From NCBI GenBank assembly GCA_028293325.1, contig JAQGPA010000073.1, positions 1 through 64,000 on the forward strand: a stretch of DNA of 64,000 nt, given 5' to 3'. A program made the translations under genes and the position numbers. This DNA comes from Pedosphaera sp. Lineage in GTDB: Bacteria > Verrucomicrobiota > Verrucomicrobiia > Limisphaerales > Pedosphaeraceae. Positions 1-8,466 of this stretch are shown here, one piece after another (positions within the stretch are counted from its first letter, which is position 1; each line of letters opens with the position of its first letter). Under the pieces are notes generated by a model. The model made no database searches, was not told where the DNA came from, and worked only from the letters and a program-made list of their open reading frames with translations.

Positions 1-2
1 CG

Positions 3-1184
3 AACGTCTTTTATCAGGGCCGCCAATCCATGGAGATCCAGTTGCTGAACATGGGCAACAACGGCTCCATCGGCCAATGGAATCAGTATGGCATCATCGA
101 CGCCACCATCCCCGTCACCCCGGGCACGCTTTACAGTTTTGGCGGTTTCTTCCGCAGCACCGGCATCACCCAGCCTTCCGAACATTGGCTCCAGTGGGTC
201 TCCTCGCCCACCTCCTATAACACCAACAACCGGCCCGCGCTGCCTTTCCCGAACTATTTCACGCCGCATTTCTTCATCGGCACCACCAATACCGGCTGGG
301 CGTACGCCAACCGCACTTTCATTCTCCCCGCCGGTTTCCCCAACATGGAACTCAGCCACCATTTCAACATTGCCAACCCCGGCAGTGGCTCGATCTTCAT
401 GGACAATATTTTCCTGCGCCCGCTCCCCGCGCCCGGCAGCAACGTCTGGCAGGAAGTGGTTCCCTTCGGCTCCTTCTGGCGCTACTCCATCAATCCGCCG
501 CCTGCCAATTGGTACGCGACCAACTTCGACGACTCCACCTGGCTCGGTGGCAACGCAAAACTCGGTGCCGGCAGCGGCCCCACCAATATCGCCACCCAGA
601 TCACCGCCCGCAAAACCCAATATTTCTTCCGTCGCCAATTCCTGATTGCCAGCACCAACCTGGAGGAGTTTCTCCTCTCCGCCCGCTGCACCGACAACGG
701 CGGCAACGGCCCTTCGCTCCAGATGTATTTGAACGGCCGGCTCATTCCCGCCACCGACATCGCACCGGTCTCGCTCCAAGGCAATGACACCTTGTATTAC
801 GATCTAACCCCTTTCCTCGACTACCTCGTGCCCGGCACCAACACCGTCGCCATTGTGTTGAACAACACTGTTCAATCCAGTTGGGATGATGTCGCCTTTG
901 ACGTCAGCTTGAAAGTCACCCCCGGCGTCGGCGCATCCTCCTCGCCCACCCACCTCAGCTCGCTGCAACGCGACCCCGACGGCGTCACTCTCGGCATTGA
1001 TGCTCCGGCTGGCACTTTCTGGCGTGTTGAATCCTCCGATGGCTCGTTCATTTCCCCTCGGTGGCAACTGGTCGATACCTTCACCGGTAACGGCAGCACC
1101 TATGTCATGCGCGACGTGGGCCAAAACAACCGCCCACCGCCCTCAGCCGTCCCGAGCCGATTCTATCGCGTCGTTCCTTATTGA
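3..1184 (+). CDS. Secreted protein C-terminal part (5' truncated by window edge)
   Basis: The reading frame is open to the left edge (frame from base 3), so this is the C-terminal part of a larger protein; an internal ATG at 30 is unlikely to be the start. The first 130 visible residues look like a beta-sandwich module. Residues 145-295, counted from that ATG, resemble a galactose-binding-like jelly roll of the type in glycosidases and adhesins: W-Y-x-T-N-F-D-D-S-T-W, a tyrosine-phenylalanine-arginine strand and a YLNG motif, then a GTNTVAIVLNN strand. The last 65 residues form a module ending FYRVV, similar to the end of the large protein at 54497-58237. It is probably exported or surface-bound. 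No catalytic domain is visible, so the enzyme or adhesin class is unknown. Confidence 0.75.
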   Translation, partial: NVFYQGRQSMEIQLLNMGNNGSIGQWNQYGIIDATIPVTPGTLYSFGGFFRSTGITQPSEHWLQWVSSPTSYNTNNRPALPFPNYFTPHFFIGTTNTGWAYANRTFILPAGFPNMELSHHFNIANPGSGSIFMDNIFLRPLPAPGSNVWQEVVPFGSFWRYSINPPPANWYATNFDDSTWLGGNAKLGAGSGPTNIATQITARKTQYFFRRQFLIASTNLEEFLLSARCTDNGGNGPSLQMYLNGRLIPATDIAPVSLQGNDTLYYDLTPFLDYLVPGTNTVAIVLNNTVQSSWDDVAFDVSLKVTPGVGASSSPTHLSSLQRDPDGVTLGIDAPAGTFWRVESSDGSFISPRWQLVDTFTGNGSTYVMRDVGQNNRPPPSAVPSRFYRVVPY

Positions 1185-1189
1185 TTCGG

Positions 1190-2539
1190 CTACGAAAGCT
1201 CCACCAATTTCCCGGTGCTGTCGCCCACCTTTTCCGCCGCCACGCCCATGCGGTCCAGCATCGAAAGATAAAGATTATTCAATGGCGTTGCTTCGCCAAA
1301 TCGAATGTGCCGCCCCGCCTGAATGGTTCCACCGCCCCGCCCTGCCACGACGATGGGCAGGTCATGGTGCGAATGCGTATTGCCATCGGAAATGCCGCTG
1401 CCATAGACAATCATGCAATTATCCAGCAACGTGCCGTCTCCTTCCTGGGTCGTACTAAGCTTCTGCAGCAGGCGCGCAAACTGCTTTGCATGAAATCGGT
1501 TGATCTTCGCAATCTTCTGCATTTTGACTTCGTCACTGCCGTGATGCGAAAGATCATGATGCCCCTCCGGCGCGCCAATGCCCGGATAGCTGCGATTGCT
1601 GCCGTCGTGCGCAATCAACAACGTCGAAATTCGCGTGCTGTCGGTCTGGAACGCCAGTGCCAGTAAATCGAACATCAGTTCCGTATGTTGCTCAAAGTCC
1701 TGCGGAATCCCCGTGGGACACTTATAATCCGGGTTCACCGCCGCAAAATGCTCGGCCCTTTCAATGCGTTGTTCCAATTCCCGGATGCCCGTCAAATATT
1801 CCTCCAGCTTATGCCGGTCCGTATAGCCAAGATTGCCCCGCAACTGGTCCGCCTCGCTTAAAACAAAATCCAATATGCTCGTCTGATAACGTTTGCGCCG
1901 CGCGCGCTTTTCCTGGGTTTCATCCCGCTTCCCGTTTCCAAAAAGCCGCTCGAACACCAGTCGCGGATTCACCTCCGGCGGCATCGGGGTCGATTCCGTC
2001 TTCCACGAAATATTGTACGAATAAGCGCAGCTATAACCTGAATCGCAATTGCCGGCTTTTTGACTGCGGTCGCATCCCAGTTCCAGCGAAGCAAATCGTG
2101 TCTGCCTCCCCACCTTCGCCGCCGCCAACTGGTCCACGGACATGCCCACCTTGATGTCGGCGCCAGCCGTCTTCCGCGCCTGGCAACCGGTCAGAAACGT
2201 CGCTGACGCGCGCGCATGATCCCCGGCGCCGTCCCCATGCGCTGCGGCTCGGTCCTGCGCCAGTCCGCTCAATATCAGCAGCTCTTTTTGAAATGGCTCC
2301 AGTGGCTCCAGAATGTAAGGCAGCTTGAAATCCGCCCCCACCGTCGTCGGCGTCCAATCCGTCATGTTCGCGCCGTTGGGGACATACACAAAAGCCATCC
2401 GCTTGGGAAAAGCTTTGGCAGCCTCCGCTCCTCCGGCCAGCAACGAGCCTGGCAACATCGCCTCCAACATTGGCAACGCCATCGCCGTTCCCAATCCTTT
2501 CAGGAAAGTTCTTCGCGGTATGTGCCATTTGCCCTGCAT
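1190..2539 (-). CDS. DUF1552 family exported protein
   Basis: This 449-residue protein starts with a twin-arginine-like signal (RRTFLKGLG, residues 9-17) and a hydrophobic stretch, so Tat export is likely. The body has the features of DUF1552, a family abundant in Planctomycetes and Verrucomicrobia: FVYVPNGANMTDW near residue 50, a GDHARASATFLTG segment, and a late GDGTLLDNCMIVYGSGISDGN segment resembling the sulfatase/alkaline-phosphatase-like DUF1501 proteins. It lies 62 bp downstream of the DUF1592-type cytochrome gene on the same strand, the usual pairing for these families, and the two are probably co-transcribed. The biochemical function of DUF1552 is not established. A role in periplasmic degradation or redox processing together with the cytochrome partner is inference from co-occurrence. 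Confidence 0.9.
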   Translation of the reverse strand: MQGKWHIPRRTFLKGLGTAMALPMLEAMLPGSLLAGGAEAAKAFPKRMAFVYVPNGANMTDWTPTTVGADFKLPYILEPLEPFQKELLILSGLAQDRAAAHGDGAGDHARASATFLTGCQARKTAGADIKVGMSVDQLAAAKVGRQTRFASLELGCDRSQKAGNCDSGYSCAYSYNISWKTESTPMPPEVNPRLVFERLFGNGKRDETQEKRARRKRYQTSILDFVLSEADQLRGNLGYTDRHKLEEYLTGIRELEQRIERAEHFAAVNPDYKCPTGIPQDFEQHTELMFDLLALAFQTDSTRISTLLIAHDGSNRSYPGIGAPEGHHDLSHHGSDEVKMQKIAKINRFHAKQFARLLQKLSTTQEGDGTLLDNCMIVYGSGISDGNTHSHHDLPIVVAGRGGGTIQAGRHIRFGEATPLNNLYLSMLDRMGVAAEKVGDSTGKLVELS

Positions 2540-2601
2540 ATTAATTTATGGGAACTGCTCGATTATAGCGCAAATACCCCAGCCTGCAAGTGCCGCGCTC
2601 A

Positions 2602-4578
2602 TCACTCCCCGGCCTTTCCGTCCGATGCCTGTTGCCCCGGTCGCGCCAATTCTCCCCGCCGCATCTGGAACGGCGCGCTTTGCACGATCTCCATTACCAA
2701 ACTGGAAAATCGATACCGGTTCCGCGCCAGCTTTTGGACAATGCTATCCAACGCGCATTTATCATACTGCTCCAAGCCCCGTCCTAGCGCATAGGTCAAC
2801 ATCTTCTCCGACAGGCACTGCACAAACGCCTCCTTCTTCCGCTTGATCATGATGCTCTTCAAGTCCGCCGCTCCGCGAAACGATTCCCCGGTCGCCAGTT
2901 GCCCCGACGAATCAATCGCGAAATTTCCCTCCTTCATCCGCCACGCCCCAATCGCATCATAATTCTCCAGGCCAAAGCCAATCGGATCCATCCGCGCATG
3001 GCACGACGCGCAATTCGGGTCCGCGCGATGCTGCTCCATTCTTTGCCGCATTGTGCCCTTCAAGGCTGCTTCCTTGCCTTCCTTGAGAATCGGCACATTC
3101 GGGGGCGGCGGCGGGGGCGGCGCGGCCAGCAGGTTCTCCAACACCCAGCGGCCCCGCTTCACCGGCGATGTCCGCGTTGGATTGGACGTGATCGTAAGAA
3201 TGCTGGCTTGGGTGAGCAAACCGCCGCGCTGGTCTCCTTTCAAATCCACCCGGCGAAATTCATCGCCCTGGACTCCCTCAATCCCGTAATGCTTCGCCAG
3301 CCGCTCGTTGAGAAATGTGTAATTTGCCTCCAGAAATTCCAGCACACTGCGGTCCTGTTTGATGATGAACCCGGTAAAAAGTTCCGTTTCCCGGTTCATC
3401 GCGTTCCGCAGGTCATTGTTGAATTCCGGAAATGTTTTCGGATCGGGCGTCACATTCGCCAGGTTCCGGATCTGCAGCCATTGGTCGGCAAAGTTGACCA
3501 CCAACGCATCCGCTTTCGGATCTTTTAACATGCGTTGGACTTGCCTCGTGAGGTTGGCCCGCAGTTTCTTCTGCCCGGCCAGCTTGAATAATTCCTCATC
3601 CGGCATGCTGCTCCAAAGGAAGTACGAAAGCCGCGTCGCCAACGCGTACTCGTCAATCGGATGAATCGATTGCGGATTATCCGGCTCCGGTTGCGACTCA
3701 TCACGAAATAGAAAGTTCGGCGAGACCAACACCGCTTCCAGCGCCAGCTTGATCCCCGTTTCAAAACTCTCCCCGTCTTTCTGCGCCATGTCCGTGAAGC
3801 GCAACAATCCTTCCAGCTCCCGCTCTGTCACCGGCCGGCGATACGCCCGACGCGCAAAATTTGCGATAATCTCCCGCGCCACCGCATTCGTCGTTGCCAC
3901 CGTGGGCTGGCGGATGAAAATCCGCTGGTAAGCTTCCGATGACGCGTTGGTCATGACCGAACTCATGATTTTTTCGGCGGTCGATAAATATTCCTCCAGC
4001 AGAATTGGCGAAACGGAAAGCACATCCCCAATATTGTCAAAGCCATAACCCACATCATCCGCCGGGAAATCATCCGCGGGTTGAAAGGTTACCCCGGTCA
4101 GTTCGCGGATCGTATTGTTGTATTCCGTGCGATTCAGCCGTCGGAGGGTCACCCGTCCGGGATCGGGCTGATTGCAATCGCAGCCCAGCACATTAATTTC
4201 CACCCATTTGGCCATGCGCGCCCGCTCGGCGGTGGTGGGCTGCGGCTTGTTCTCCGGCGGCATTTCACGCGCCTGAAGATTATGCAGCACCTTTTCAAAT
4301 TCCTTGGGATCATTCCTGGCTGCGGCTTCATCGGTATAAATCCGCAAATCAAGATCTCCTTTTTTCTTCTCCCCGTGACAGCCGTAACAATACCGCGTCA
4401 GCAACGGCTTGATATCGCTCTGATAAACCAGACTGCCTGCGCCACCAGCTTGGCTCGAACTCTGCCGACTCGCCGCTCCCTGCGCCTCCGCCGCCAACCC
4501 GAACAAAATAATCAGCAGCCAGCCCGGAAACCTTCCCCGGCGACCCATTAAATTTTTTCGTTCGGTCAATCCGTTCAT
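2602..4578 (-). CDS. DUF1587/1595/1592/1588/1585 protein with cytochrome c motifs
   Basis: A 658-residue exported protein with a hydrophobic leader at about residues 15-37. A planctomycete-type cytochrome c module follows, with the haem motif CYGCH at 64-68 and an EMPPENKP segment near 105. Next come DUF1587 (RRLNRTEYNNTIREL near 146), DUF1595 (FARRAYRRPVTERELE), DUF1592 (ALEAVLVSPNFLFR and YALATRLSYFLWSSMPDEEL), DUF1588 with ANYTFLNERLAKHYGI and a second haem motif CASCH at 523-527, and DUF1585 at the C-terminus. A run of eight prolines precedes the second haem region. This fixed domain order is typical of Planctomycetes and Verrucomicrobia. The partner downstream is DUF1552, and tsaD lies 18 bp upstream. 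A periplasmic electron-transfer or oxidative role is likely; the substrate is unknown. Confidence 0.93.
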   Translation of the reverse strand: MNGLTERKNLMGRRGRFPGWLLIILFGLAAEAQGAASRQSSSQAGGAGSLVYQSDIKPLLTRYCYGCHGEKKKGDLDLRIYTDEAAARNDPKEFEKVLHNLQAREMPPENKPQPTTAERARMAKWVEINVLGCDCNQPDPGRVTLRRLNRTEYNNTIRELTGVTFQPADDFPADDVGYGFDNIGDVLSVSPILLEEYLSTAEKIMSSVMTNASSEAYQRIFIRQPTVATTNAVAREIIANFARRAYRRPVTERELEGLLRFTDMAQKDGESFETGIKLALEAVLVSPNFLFRDESQPEPDNPQSIHPIDEYALATRLSYFLWSSMPDEELFKLAGQKKLRANLTRQVQRMLKDPKADALVVNFADQWLQIRNLANVTPDPKTFPEFNNDLRNAMNRETELFTGFIIKQDRSVLEFLEANYTFLNERLAKHYGIEGVQGDEFRRVDLKGDQRGGLLTQASILTITSNPTRTSPVKRGRWVLENLLAAPPPPPPPNVPILKEGKEAALKGTMRQRMEQHRADPNCASCHARMDPIGFGLENYDAIGAWRMKEGNFAIDSSGQLATGESFRGAADLKSIMIKRKKEAFVQCLSEKMLTYALGRGLEQYDKCALDSIVQKLARNRYRFSSLVMEIVQSAPFQMRRGELARPGQQASDGKAGE

Positions 4579-4596
4579 GAATTGATAACCCCGCCA

Positions 4597-5622
4597 TCAA
4601 GCCAGCGCCCAGCCCGGCATTATTTCCGCATCCAGCGAACTTTCCTCCACGCGCGCGGCCAACTTCCGTTCCGCCAGCACGCCAATCATCGCCGCGTTAT
4701 CCGTGCACAAACTCCGTTCCGCCAGCCGCAGTTTCAGATTCTCACGCCGACACGCCGTCGCCAATTCCTGACGCAAAGCGCTGTTGCATGTAACTCCGCC
4801 CGACGCCGTAATGCAGTTCACCTGTTGTCGCCGCGCCGCGCGCACCGCCTTGGTTACCAGCACCTCCACAATGGCTGCTTGCACACTCGCGCACAAATCC
4901 CGCAACGCCTTCGCGCTCTCCAAAACCTCCGGGTGATCGCGCAGAAAATAACGTGCCGATGTCTTCAATCCGCTGAAACTGAAATCATCCCCCGCATCGC
5001 GCAGCATCGGCCGCGGAAAATCATACGCCTTGGCATTTCCCTGGCTCGCCAACCGATCAATCTCCGGCCCCCCGGGATACGGCAAACCAATCAGCTTGGC
5101 CACCTTGTCAAAACATTCTCCTGCCGCGTCGTCAATCGTCGCACCCAGCACACGATGCTTCAACTCCGACTCCACATGAACCAGCATCGTATGCCCGCCG
5201 CTGACAATCAGCGAAACATTGGGCTCAAACGCGCCAAAATCCGCCACCGGCGGCGCACCGCTAATCCATGGGGAATAAAGATGCGCTTCATGATGGTTGA
5301 TGCCGAAAAATGGCTTTCGCAAAACAAACGCCATCGCCTGCGCGGCCTTCAATCCCACCAGCAATGCATTCGGCAAGCCCGGTCCTTGCGTGGCCGCAAT
5401 CGCATCCAGCTCATCGCGTGAAATTTTTGCCGCATCCAACGCCGCCTCGGCTACCGGCAGCAAATTACGCAAATGCTCCCGCGCCGCCAACTCTGGGACC
5501 ACTCCTCCATACTCCGCGTGCAACTTGATTTGGGAAGACACCAGACTGGCCAACACCCGCCCGTCGCGCACGACCGCCACGCTCGTTTCGTCGCAGGAAG
5601 TTTCGATGGCGAGCAAAGTCAT
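4597..5622 (-). CDS. tsaD: tRNA N6-adenosine threonylcarbamoyltransferase TsaD
   Basis: TsaD transfers the threonylcarbamoyl group from TC-AMP to adenosine 37 of ANN-decoding tRNAs, working with TsaB and TsaE in the cytoplasm. The 341-residue length is standard. The N-terminus LAIETSCDETSVAVV is the family ASKHA signature, the metal-binding motif HHEAH sits at 110-114 after PGLPNALLVGL, and VSGGHTML and FSGLKTS follow. The start is an ATG at 5622. The gene is 18 bp upstream of the DUF1592-type cytochrome gene and may be transcribed with it, although the functions are unrelated. No tsaB or tsaE is in the window. Confidence 0.97.
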   Translation of the reverse strand: MTLLAIETSCDETSVAVVRDGRVLASLVSSQIKLHAEYGGVVPELAAREHLRNLLPVAEAALDAAKISRDELDAIAATQGPGLPNALLVGLKAAQAMAFVLRKPFFGINHHEAHLYSPWISGAPPVADFGAFEPNVSLIVSGGHTMLVHVESELKHRVLGATIDDAAGECFDKVAKLIGLPYPGGPEIDRLASQGNAKAYDFPRPMLRDAGDDFSFSGLKTSARYFLRDHPEVLESAKALRDLCASVQAAIVEVLVTKAVRAARRQQVNCITASGGVTCNSALRQELATACRRENLKLRLAERSLCTDNAAMIGVLAERKLAARVEESSLDAEIMPGWALA

Positions 5623-5692
5623 GGCACGTTGGACCCGCAGCCCACAGCGGGTTTAGAACTCCTGACAAAACACATTTGCGCTTCCACAACAC

Positions 5693-5906
5693 TATTTGCC
5701 AACCAATCTTCTCCCTCGCCCGCCCAAGCGAGGCGACCAGGAGCGCGGTCCCGCATGCGGGACCGCTGCACTTAAACCACGACCAACAAGCAGAAACTCG
5801 CAAACCCCCGCCTTACGCCCCAACGTCTCTTTCACCCTCTTATGACCGGTGCGGAAGCACTCAGATGGGAGAGGGTCGGGGTGAGGGTTTGTTTTTACGC
5901 TTTGTT
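5693..5906. repeat. Dispersed intergenic repeat, family A, copy 1, with palindrome
   Basis: This fills most of the gap between tsaD and the S41 protease. It begins ATTTGCCAACCA and carries TCTCCCT, then GGAGCGCGG and a perfect 22-bp palindrome (GCGGTCCCGCA joined to its complement). CACGACCAACAAGCAGAAAC and a GGGAGAGGGTCGGGGTGAGG tail follow. The order of motifs matches the copy at 10263-10400, and a short piece recurs at 24112-24140. It resembles a REP or MITE-like non-coding element. The palindrome lies downstream of the protease gene and could also act as an mRNA 3' stem. Confidence 0.7.
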
Positions 5907-5914
5907 ACGCGCCC

Positions 5915-7243
5915 TTACCGGACCACAACTTTCTCCGGCTTGTTCGCCAGCTTTTCGTTCGCGGGCGCCCGATGCGTGAAAATCAAAATCCCGCGCAACA
6001 AATCCTCCGCCCGATCCTCTTGCGGATCACGCGCATTCCGAATCTGGTCCCGCTGCTTGCCGTCCAACCCATCCAGGCCCGGATACCGTTTCATCCGCAC
6101 GGCCAACTCTTCCTCATCCGTCATCGGCACCGGGGAATCCGGCGTGATGCCCTGGCCATGAATCACCTTGTGACTCGGCGTATAATACTTGGCCGTGGTC
6201 AACCGCAACGCCGATCCATCCTGCAACGGCAAAATACTCTGCACCGACCCCTTCCCAAACGTCCGCTCGCCCATGATCTGTGCCCGGTGCAAATCCTGCA
6301 TGCAGCCCGCCACAATTTCCGACGCACTCGCGCTGCTGTCGTTCACCAAAATCACCATCGGCATCCCATTCAACTCGTCACCCCGCCCGTTGGCGCGATG
6401 CACCGAATTCTGTCCCGAATTCCGTCCCTCCGTGGATACCACCAATTGTCCGCGCGGCAAAAACTTTTCACATACCTCCACCGCTTGATCCAGCAATCCA
6501 CCCGGGTTCCAGCGCAAATCCAGGACAAACCCTTCCATCCCCTGCGCTTTGAGCTTCTTCAACGCCTTCTCCAGTTCATCGCTCGTCTTCTCCCCGAACT
6601 GCACCAGCCGCACATAGCCAATCTTGTTCTCGTCCAGCGGAAATTCCTTCTTGTTATTGATGTCCTTCACCATGTCCACCTTGATCACCGCCCGCGTCAA
6701 TTTGTAATCCTTCGTCACACCCGTGGACGGACGCATAATCGTCACCGTCACATCCGTGCCGGGCTCCCCGCGCAAATTCTGCACTGCGTCCTGCAAACCC
6801 AACTTCTCCGCGCTCTTGCCGTCGATCTTGATAATGCGGTCACCCGAGAGAATCCCTGCCTTGAAACCCGGCGTATCCTCCATCGGCGCCAGCACCGTCA
6901 CAAAATTCTCCTTCATCTCAATCATGATCCCCAAACCACCAAATGCCCCCTGCGTATCCTTTTGCAGCTCATCATATTTGATCGGCTCCATGAACTCACT
7001 GTGCGGATCCAGCGTATTAATCATCCCCTTCAACGCCCCATAAACCAATTGCTGGTACGTCAGGTCCTTACCATCCACGTAATCCTTGCGCACCTTCTCC
7101 ACCACATACGAAAACAGTTCCAAACTCGGGTAAGCCGAATCCTTTTCCCCGGCATGGGCCGAGCGAATATAAATTCCCGCCCCGACCATCAAATTGGCCG
7201 CGAGCAACAAAGTCATCAGACTATAAATAACGCGTCTTCTCAT
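5915..7243 (-). CDS. ctpA: PDZ-containing S41 C-terminal processing protease
   Basis: A 442-residue periplasmic carboxyl-terminal processing protease. It has an N-terminal membrane anchor or signal (residues 4-25), then the tail-specific protease N-domain (LDPHSEFM near 78-84). A PDZ domain spans about 98-175 (FGGLGIMIEM, GDRIIKIDGKS), and the S41 catalytic core holds LDLRWNPGG, SSASASE (303-309, nucleophile probably S306) and FGKGSVQS with K331. The 25-residue Ser-Lys spacing agrees with the CtpA/CtpB dyad. Such enzymes trim or degrade envelope proteins from their C-termini. The gene stands alone, between repeat copy A1 and a long gene-free region, so its substrate cannot be read from context. 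Confidence 0.95.
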   Translation of the reverse strand: MRRRVIYSLMTLLLAANLMVGAGIYIRSAHAGEKDSAYPSLELFSYVVEKVRKDYVDGKDLTYQQLVYGALKGMINTLDPHSEFMEPIKYDELQKDTQGAFGGLGIMIEMKENFVTVLAPMEDTPGFKAGILSGDRIIKIDGKSAEKLGLQDAVQNLRGEPGTDVTVTIMRPSTGVTKDYKLTRAVIKVDMVKDINNKKEFPLDENKIGYVRLVQFGEKTSDELEKALKKLKAQGMEGFVLDLRWNPGGLLDQAVEVCEKFLPRGQLVVSTEGRNSGQNSVHRANGRGDELNGMPMVILVNDSSASASEIVAGCMQDLHRAQIMGERTFGKGSVQSILPLQDGSALRLTTAKYYTPSHKVIHGQGITPDSPVPMTDEEELAVRMKRYPGLDGLDGKQRDQIRNARDPQEDRAEDLLRGILIFTHRAPANEKLANKPEKVVVR

Positions 7244-7622
7244 AATATGCCTAAATATCGTTCTCGCAGACCATAAATGCGCCCCGCTTCATTTGCAAGC
7301 CACCTTCACAGCCAACAAAGCCCTCCCCAAAAAGCAGCATTCCCCATGCCCCAAAACGCCACTCCGGACGGACCTGCCGAATCAGGCGTCCCGCCTGACG
7401 TATAGACACGGCATCTTTCCCCCGGTCCCAGTGCCGGAGGCACGAAAGAATTTAACCCATGGCGCCAGCCATGGGATTCGCGCCAAACCATCCCAAGCCC
7501 CGGAGGGCCGACACCACCATTTTGCAAACTCCTCATATATGTATGTTTCCTTTCCCCATGGTGACCCGTCCGGAAGGACCTGTCCGCCACGACTCCGGAA
7601 GGCCCGAGCGCACTCCCCTATC

Positions 7623-7643
7623 GGCTATTGGCTATTGGCTATT
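7623..7643. repeat. Heptanucleotide tandem repeat (GGCTATT)x3
   Basis: Three perfect head-to-tail copies of GGCTATT. A close relative, (GTCTATT)x3, lies in another intergenic region at 9950-9970. They resemble the short tandemly repeated repetitive sequences known from filamentous cyanobacteria. Confidence 0.85.
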
Positions 7644-7687
7644 CCCTTTCCCCATGGTGCCCCGTCCCGAAGGACAAAAAATTAATT

Positions 7688-7806
7688 CTTAAATTGCCTT
7701 AAATTACCTTGACCATCCTTAAAACCACCTTGACTACCCTTGTCCACCCTTAAAACCCGGCAGCCACCCGGACAGATCCTTAAGATACCTTGTTTAACCT
7801 TGTCAT
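7688..7806. repeat. CCTT array with roughly 10-11 bp spacing
   Basis: At least nine CCTT cores (CCTTAAA, CCTTGAC, CCTTGTC and similar) recur every 10-11 bp, with an interruption near 7755-7775. On the minus strand this reads as repeated AAGG separated by A/T-rich or GG-containing spacers. The spacing is close to one DNA helical turn. It is not a coding repeat that can be recognised. Confidence 0.7.
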
Positions 7807-7841
7807 TCATAATGCCCGTCCGGAAGCACCCCTCCGGTCCC

Positions 7842-7870
7842 CGTTCGTCCTCGTTCTCGTCGTCGATCCC
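7842..7870. repeat. GTC/CTC tract ending GTCGTCGATCCC, copy 1
   Basis: A trinucleotide-like tract (GTCCTCGTTCTCGTCGTCG) ends in ATCCC. A nearly identical tract is at 12178-12210 in the gap upstream of miaE, followed there too by a C-rich stretch. On the minus strand it reads GGGATCGACGACGAG, then further GAC/GAG units. Confidence 0.75.
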
Positions 7871-8394
7871 ATTCCCCCTTCTCCCACCTCCGCGACTCCG
7901 CGACTCCGCGGTGAATCCGGATAATTCCGCATTCCGCGGTGACCCGTCCGGAAGGACCCGCATTCCGAACTTTCTTATCGTTCATGTTTGCCATCTCACC
8001 ACAAACGCCAATTCATGGCTGTCGCTCGTGTCGCTCGTGTCGCTCAGCTTTTTTGTCCCTAATCCCGAAAAAAGGCATTTCGCAACCCCATGCGGCGGAA
8101 AAAACCCGCAGCCTCACACGGAGCGCGGCTATGGGCAACGTCTTGGTGCCCGCGCAGAAGTACCCGCAGCAATTTGAAAACGACCGGCCCGCAGGAACAA
8201 ACCAAGCGCCAACCAATACTGGTAGGAGACGACGTCAGGAGGCTCAAACCTTTCCCCGCAACGAACACTAAAAAATAAGACCCACGTAAATTACCAATTG
8301 CGTCTGCCAATTTTCAGCACCGTCCCTAAATCCCCTCACCGCCGCCCCACAAATATGCTGAACTACAAATTACCTCCAGCGCAGATTTAGAATC

Positions 8395-8466
8395 ATGAAA
8401 AAGCGAGGCATTCCAAAGAAGAGCGCGAGATCGTTTCGCATCACTTATGCTGTTTTGCCATTATGA
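8395..8466 (+). CDS. Possible 23-residue basic leader peptide
   Basis: An ATG at 8395 opens a 23-codon frame (MKKRGIPKKSARSF..., ending AVLPL) whose TGA overlaps the ATG of the lipoprotein gene at 8463 as ATGA. That arrangement is typical of translational coupling. There is no convincing ribosome binding site upstream. It could be a coupled leader peptide, chance, or part of a longer N-terminus separated by a frameshift. Its reality is uncertain. Confidence 0.25.
   Translation: MKKRGIPKKSARSFRITYAVLPL

Larger units (their letters stand above)
7568..7957. repeat. Four copies of GTCCGGAAGGAC-type inverted element
   Basis: GTCCGGAAGGAC occurs at 7568-7579 and 7946-7957, with one-mismatch copies GTCCCGAAGGAC at 7664-7675 and GTCCGGAAGCAC at 7818-7829. 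The first two in order share more flank: TTTCCCCATGGTG precedes both 7568 and 7664. Copy 4 is preceded by CGCGGTGACCC and copy 1 by ATGGTGACCC. The core is an imperfect palindrome. No function is evident. Confidence 0.75.
7244..8394. other. Gene-free, repeat-rich intergenic region
   Basis: About 1.15 kb without a convincing gene. Open frames here have no recognisable domain, and their translations are low-complexity Pro/Ser/Arg. The region is a patchwork of short direct and inverted repeats: four copies of GTCCGGAAGGAC-like sequence, a heptamer triplet, a roughly 10-bp CCTT-phased array, a GTC/CTC tract and CGCGACTC and GTCGCTCGT doublets. The individual elements are listed separately. The promoter of the S41 protease must lie at the left end, but no clear consensus was seen. 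Confidence 0.7.

Noticed and set aside
5972-7276. A 434-codon plus-strand frame antisense to the S41 protease gene
   Set aside because: The product is His/Arg/Pro-rich without any family features, while the minus strand encodes a complete CtpA with all its motifs.
7740-8177. A 145-codon plus-strand frame in the repeat-rich region
   Set aside because: It is Pro/Ser-rich with no domain and crosses several of the short repeats; no ribosome binding site.
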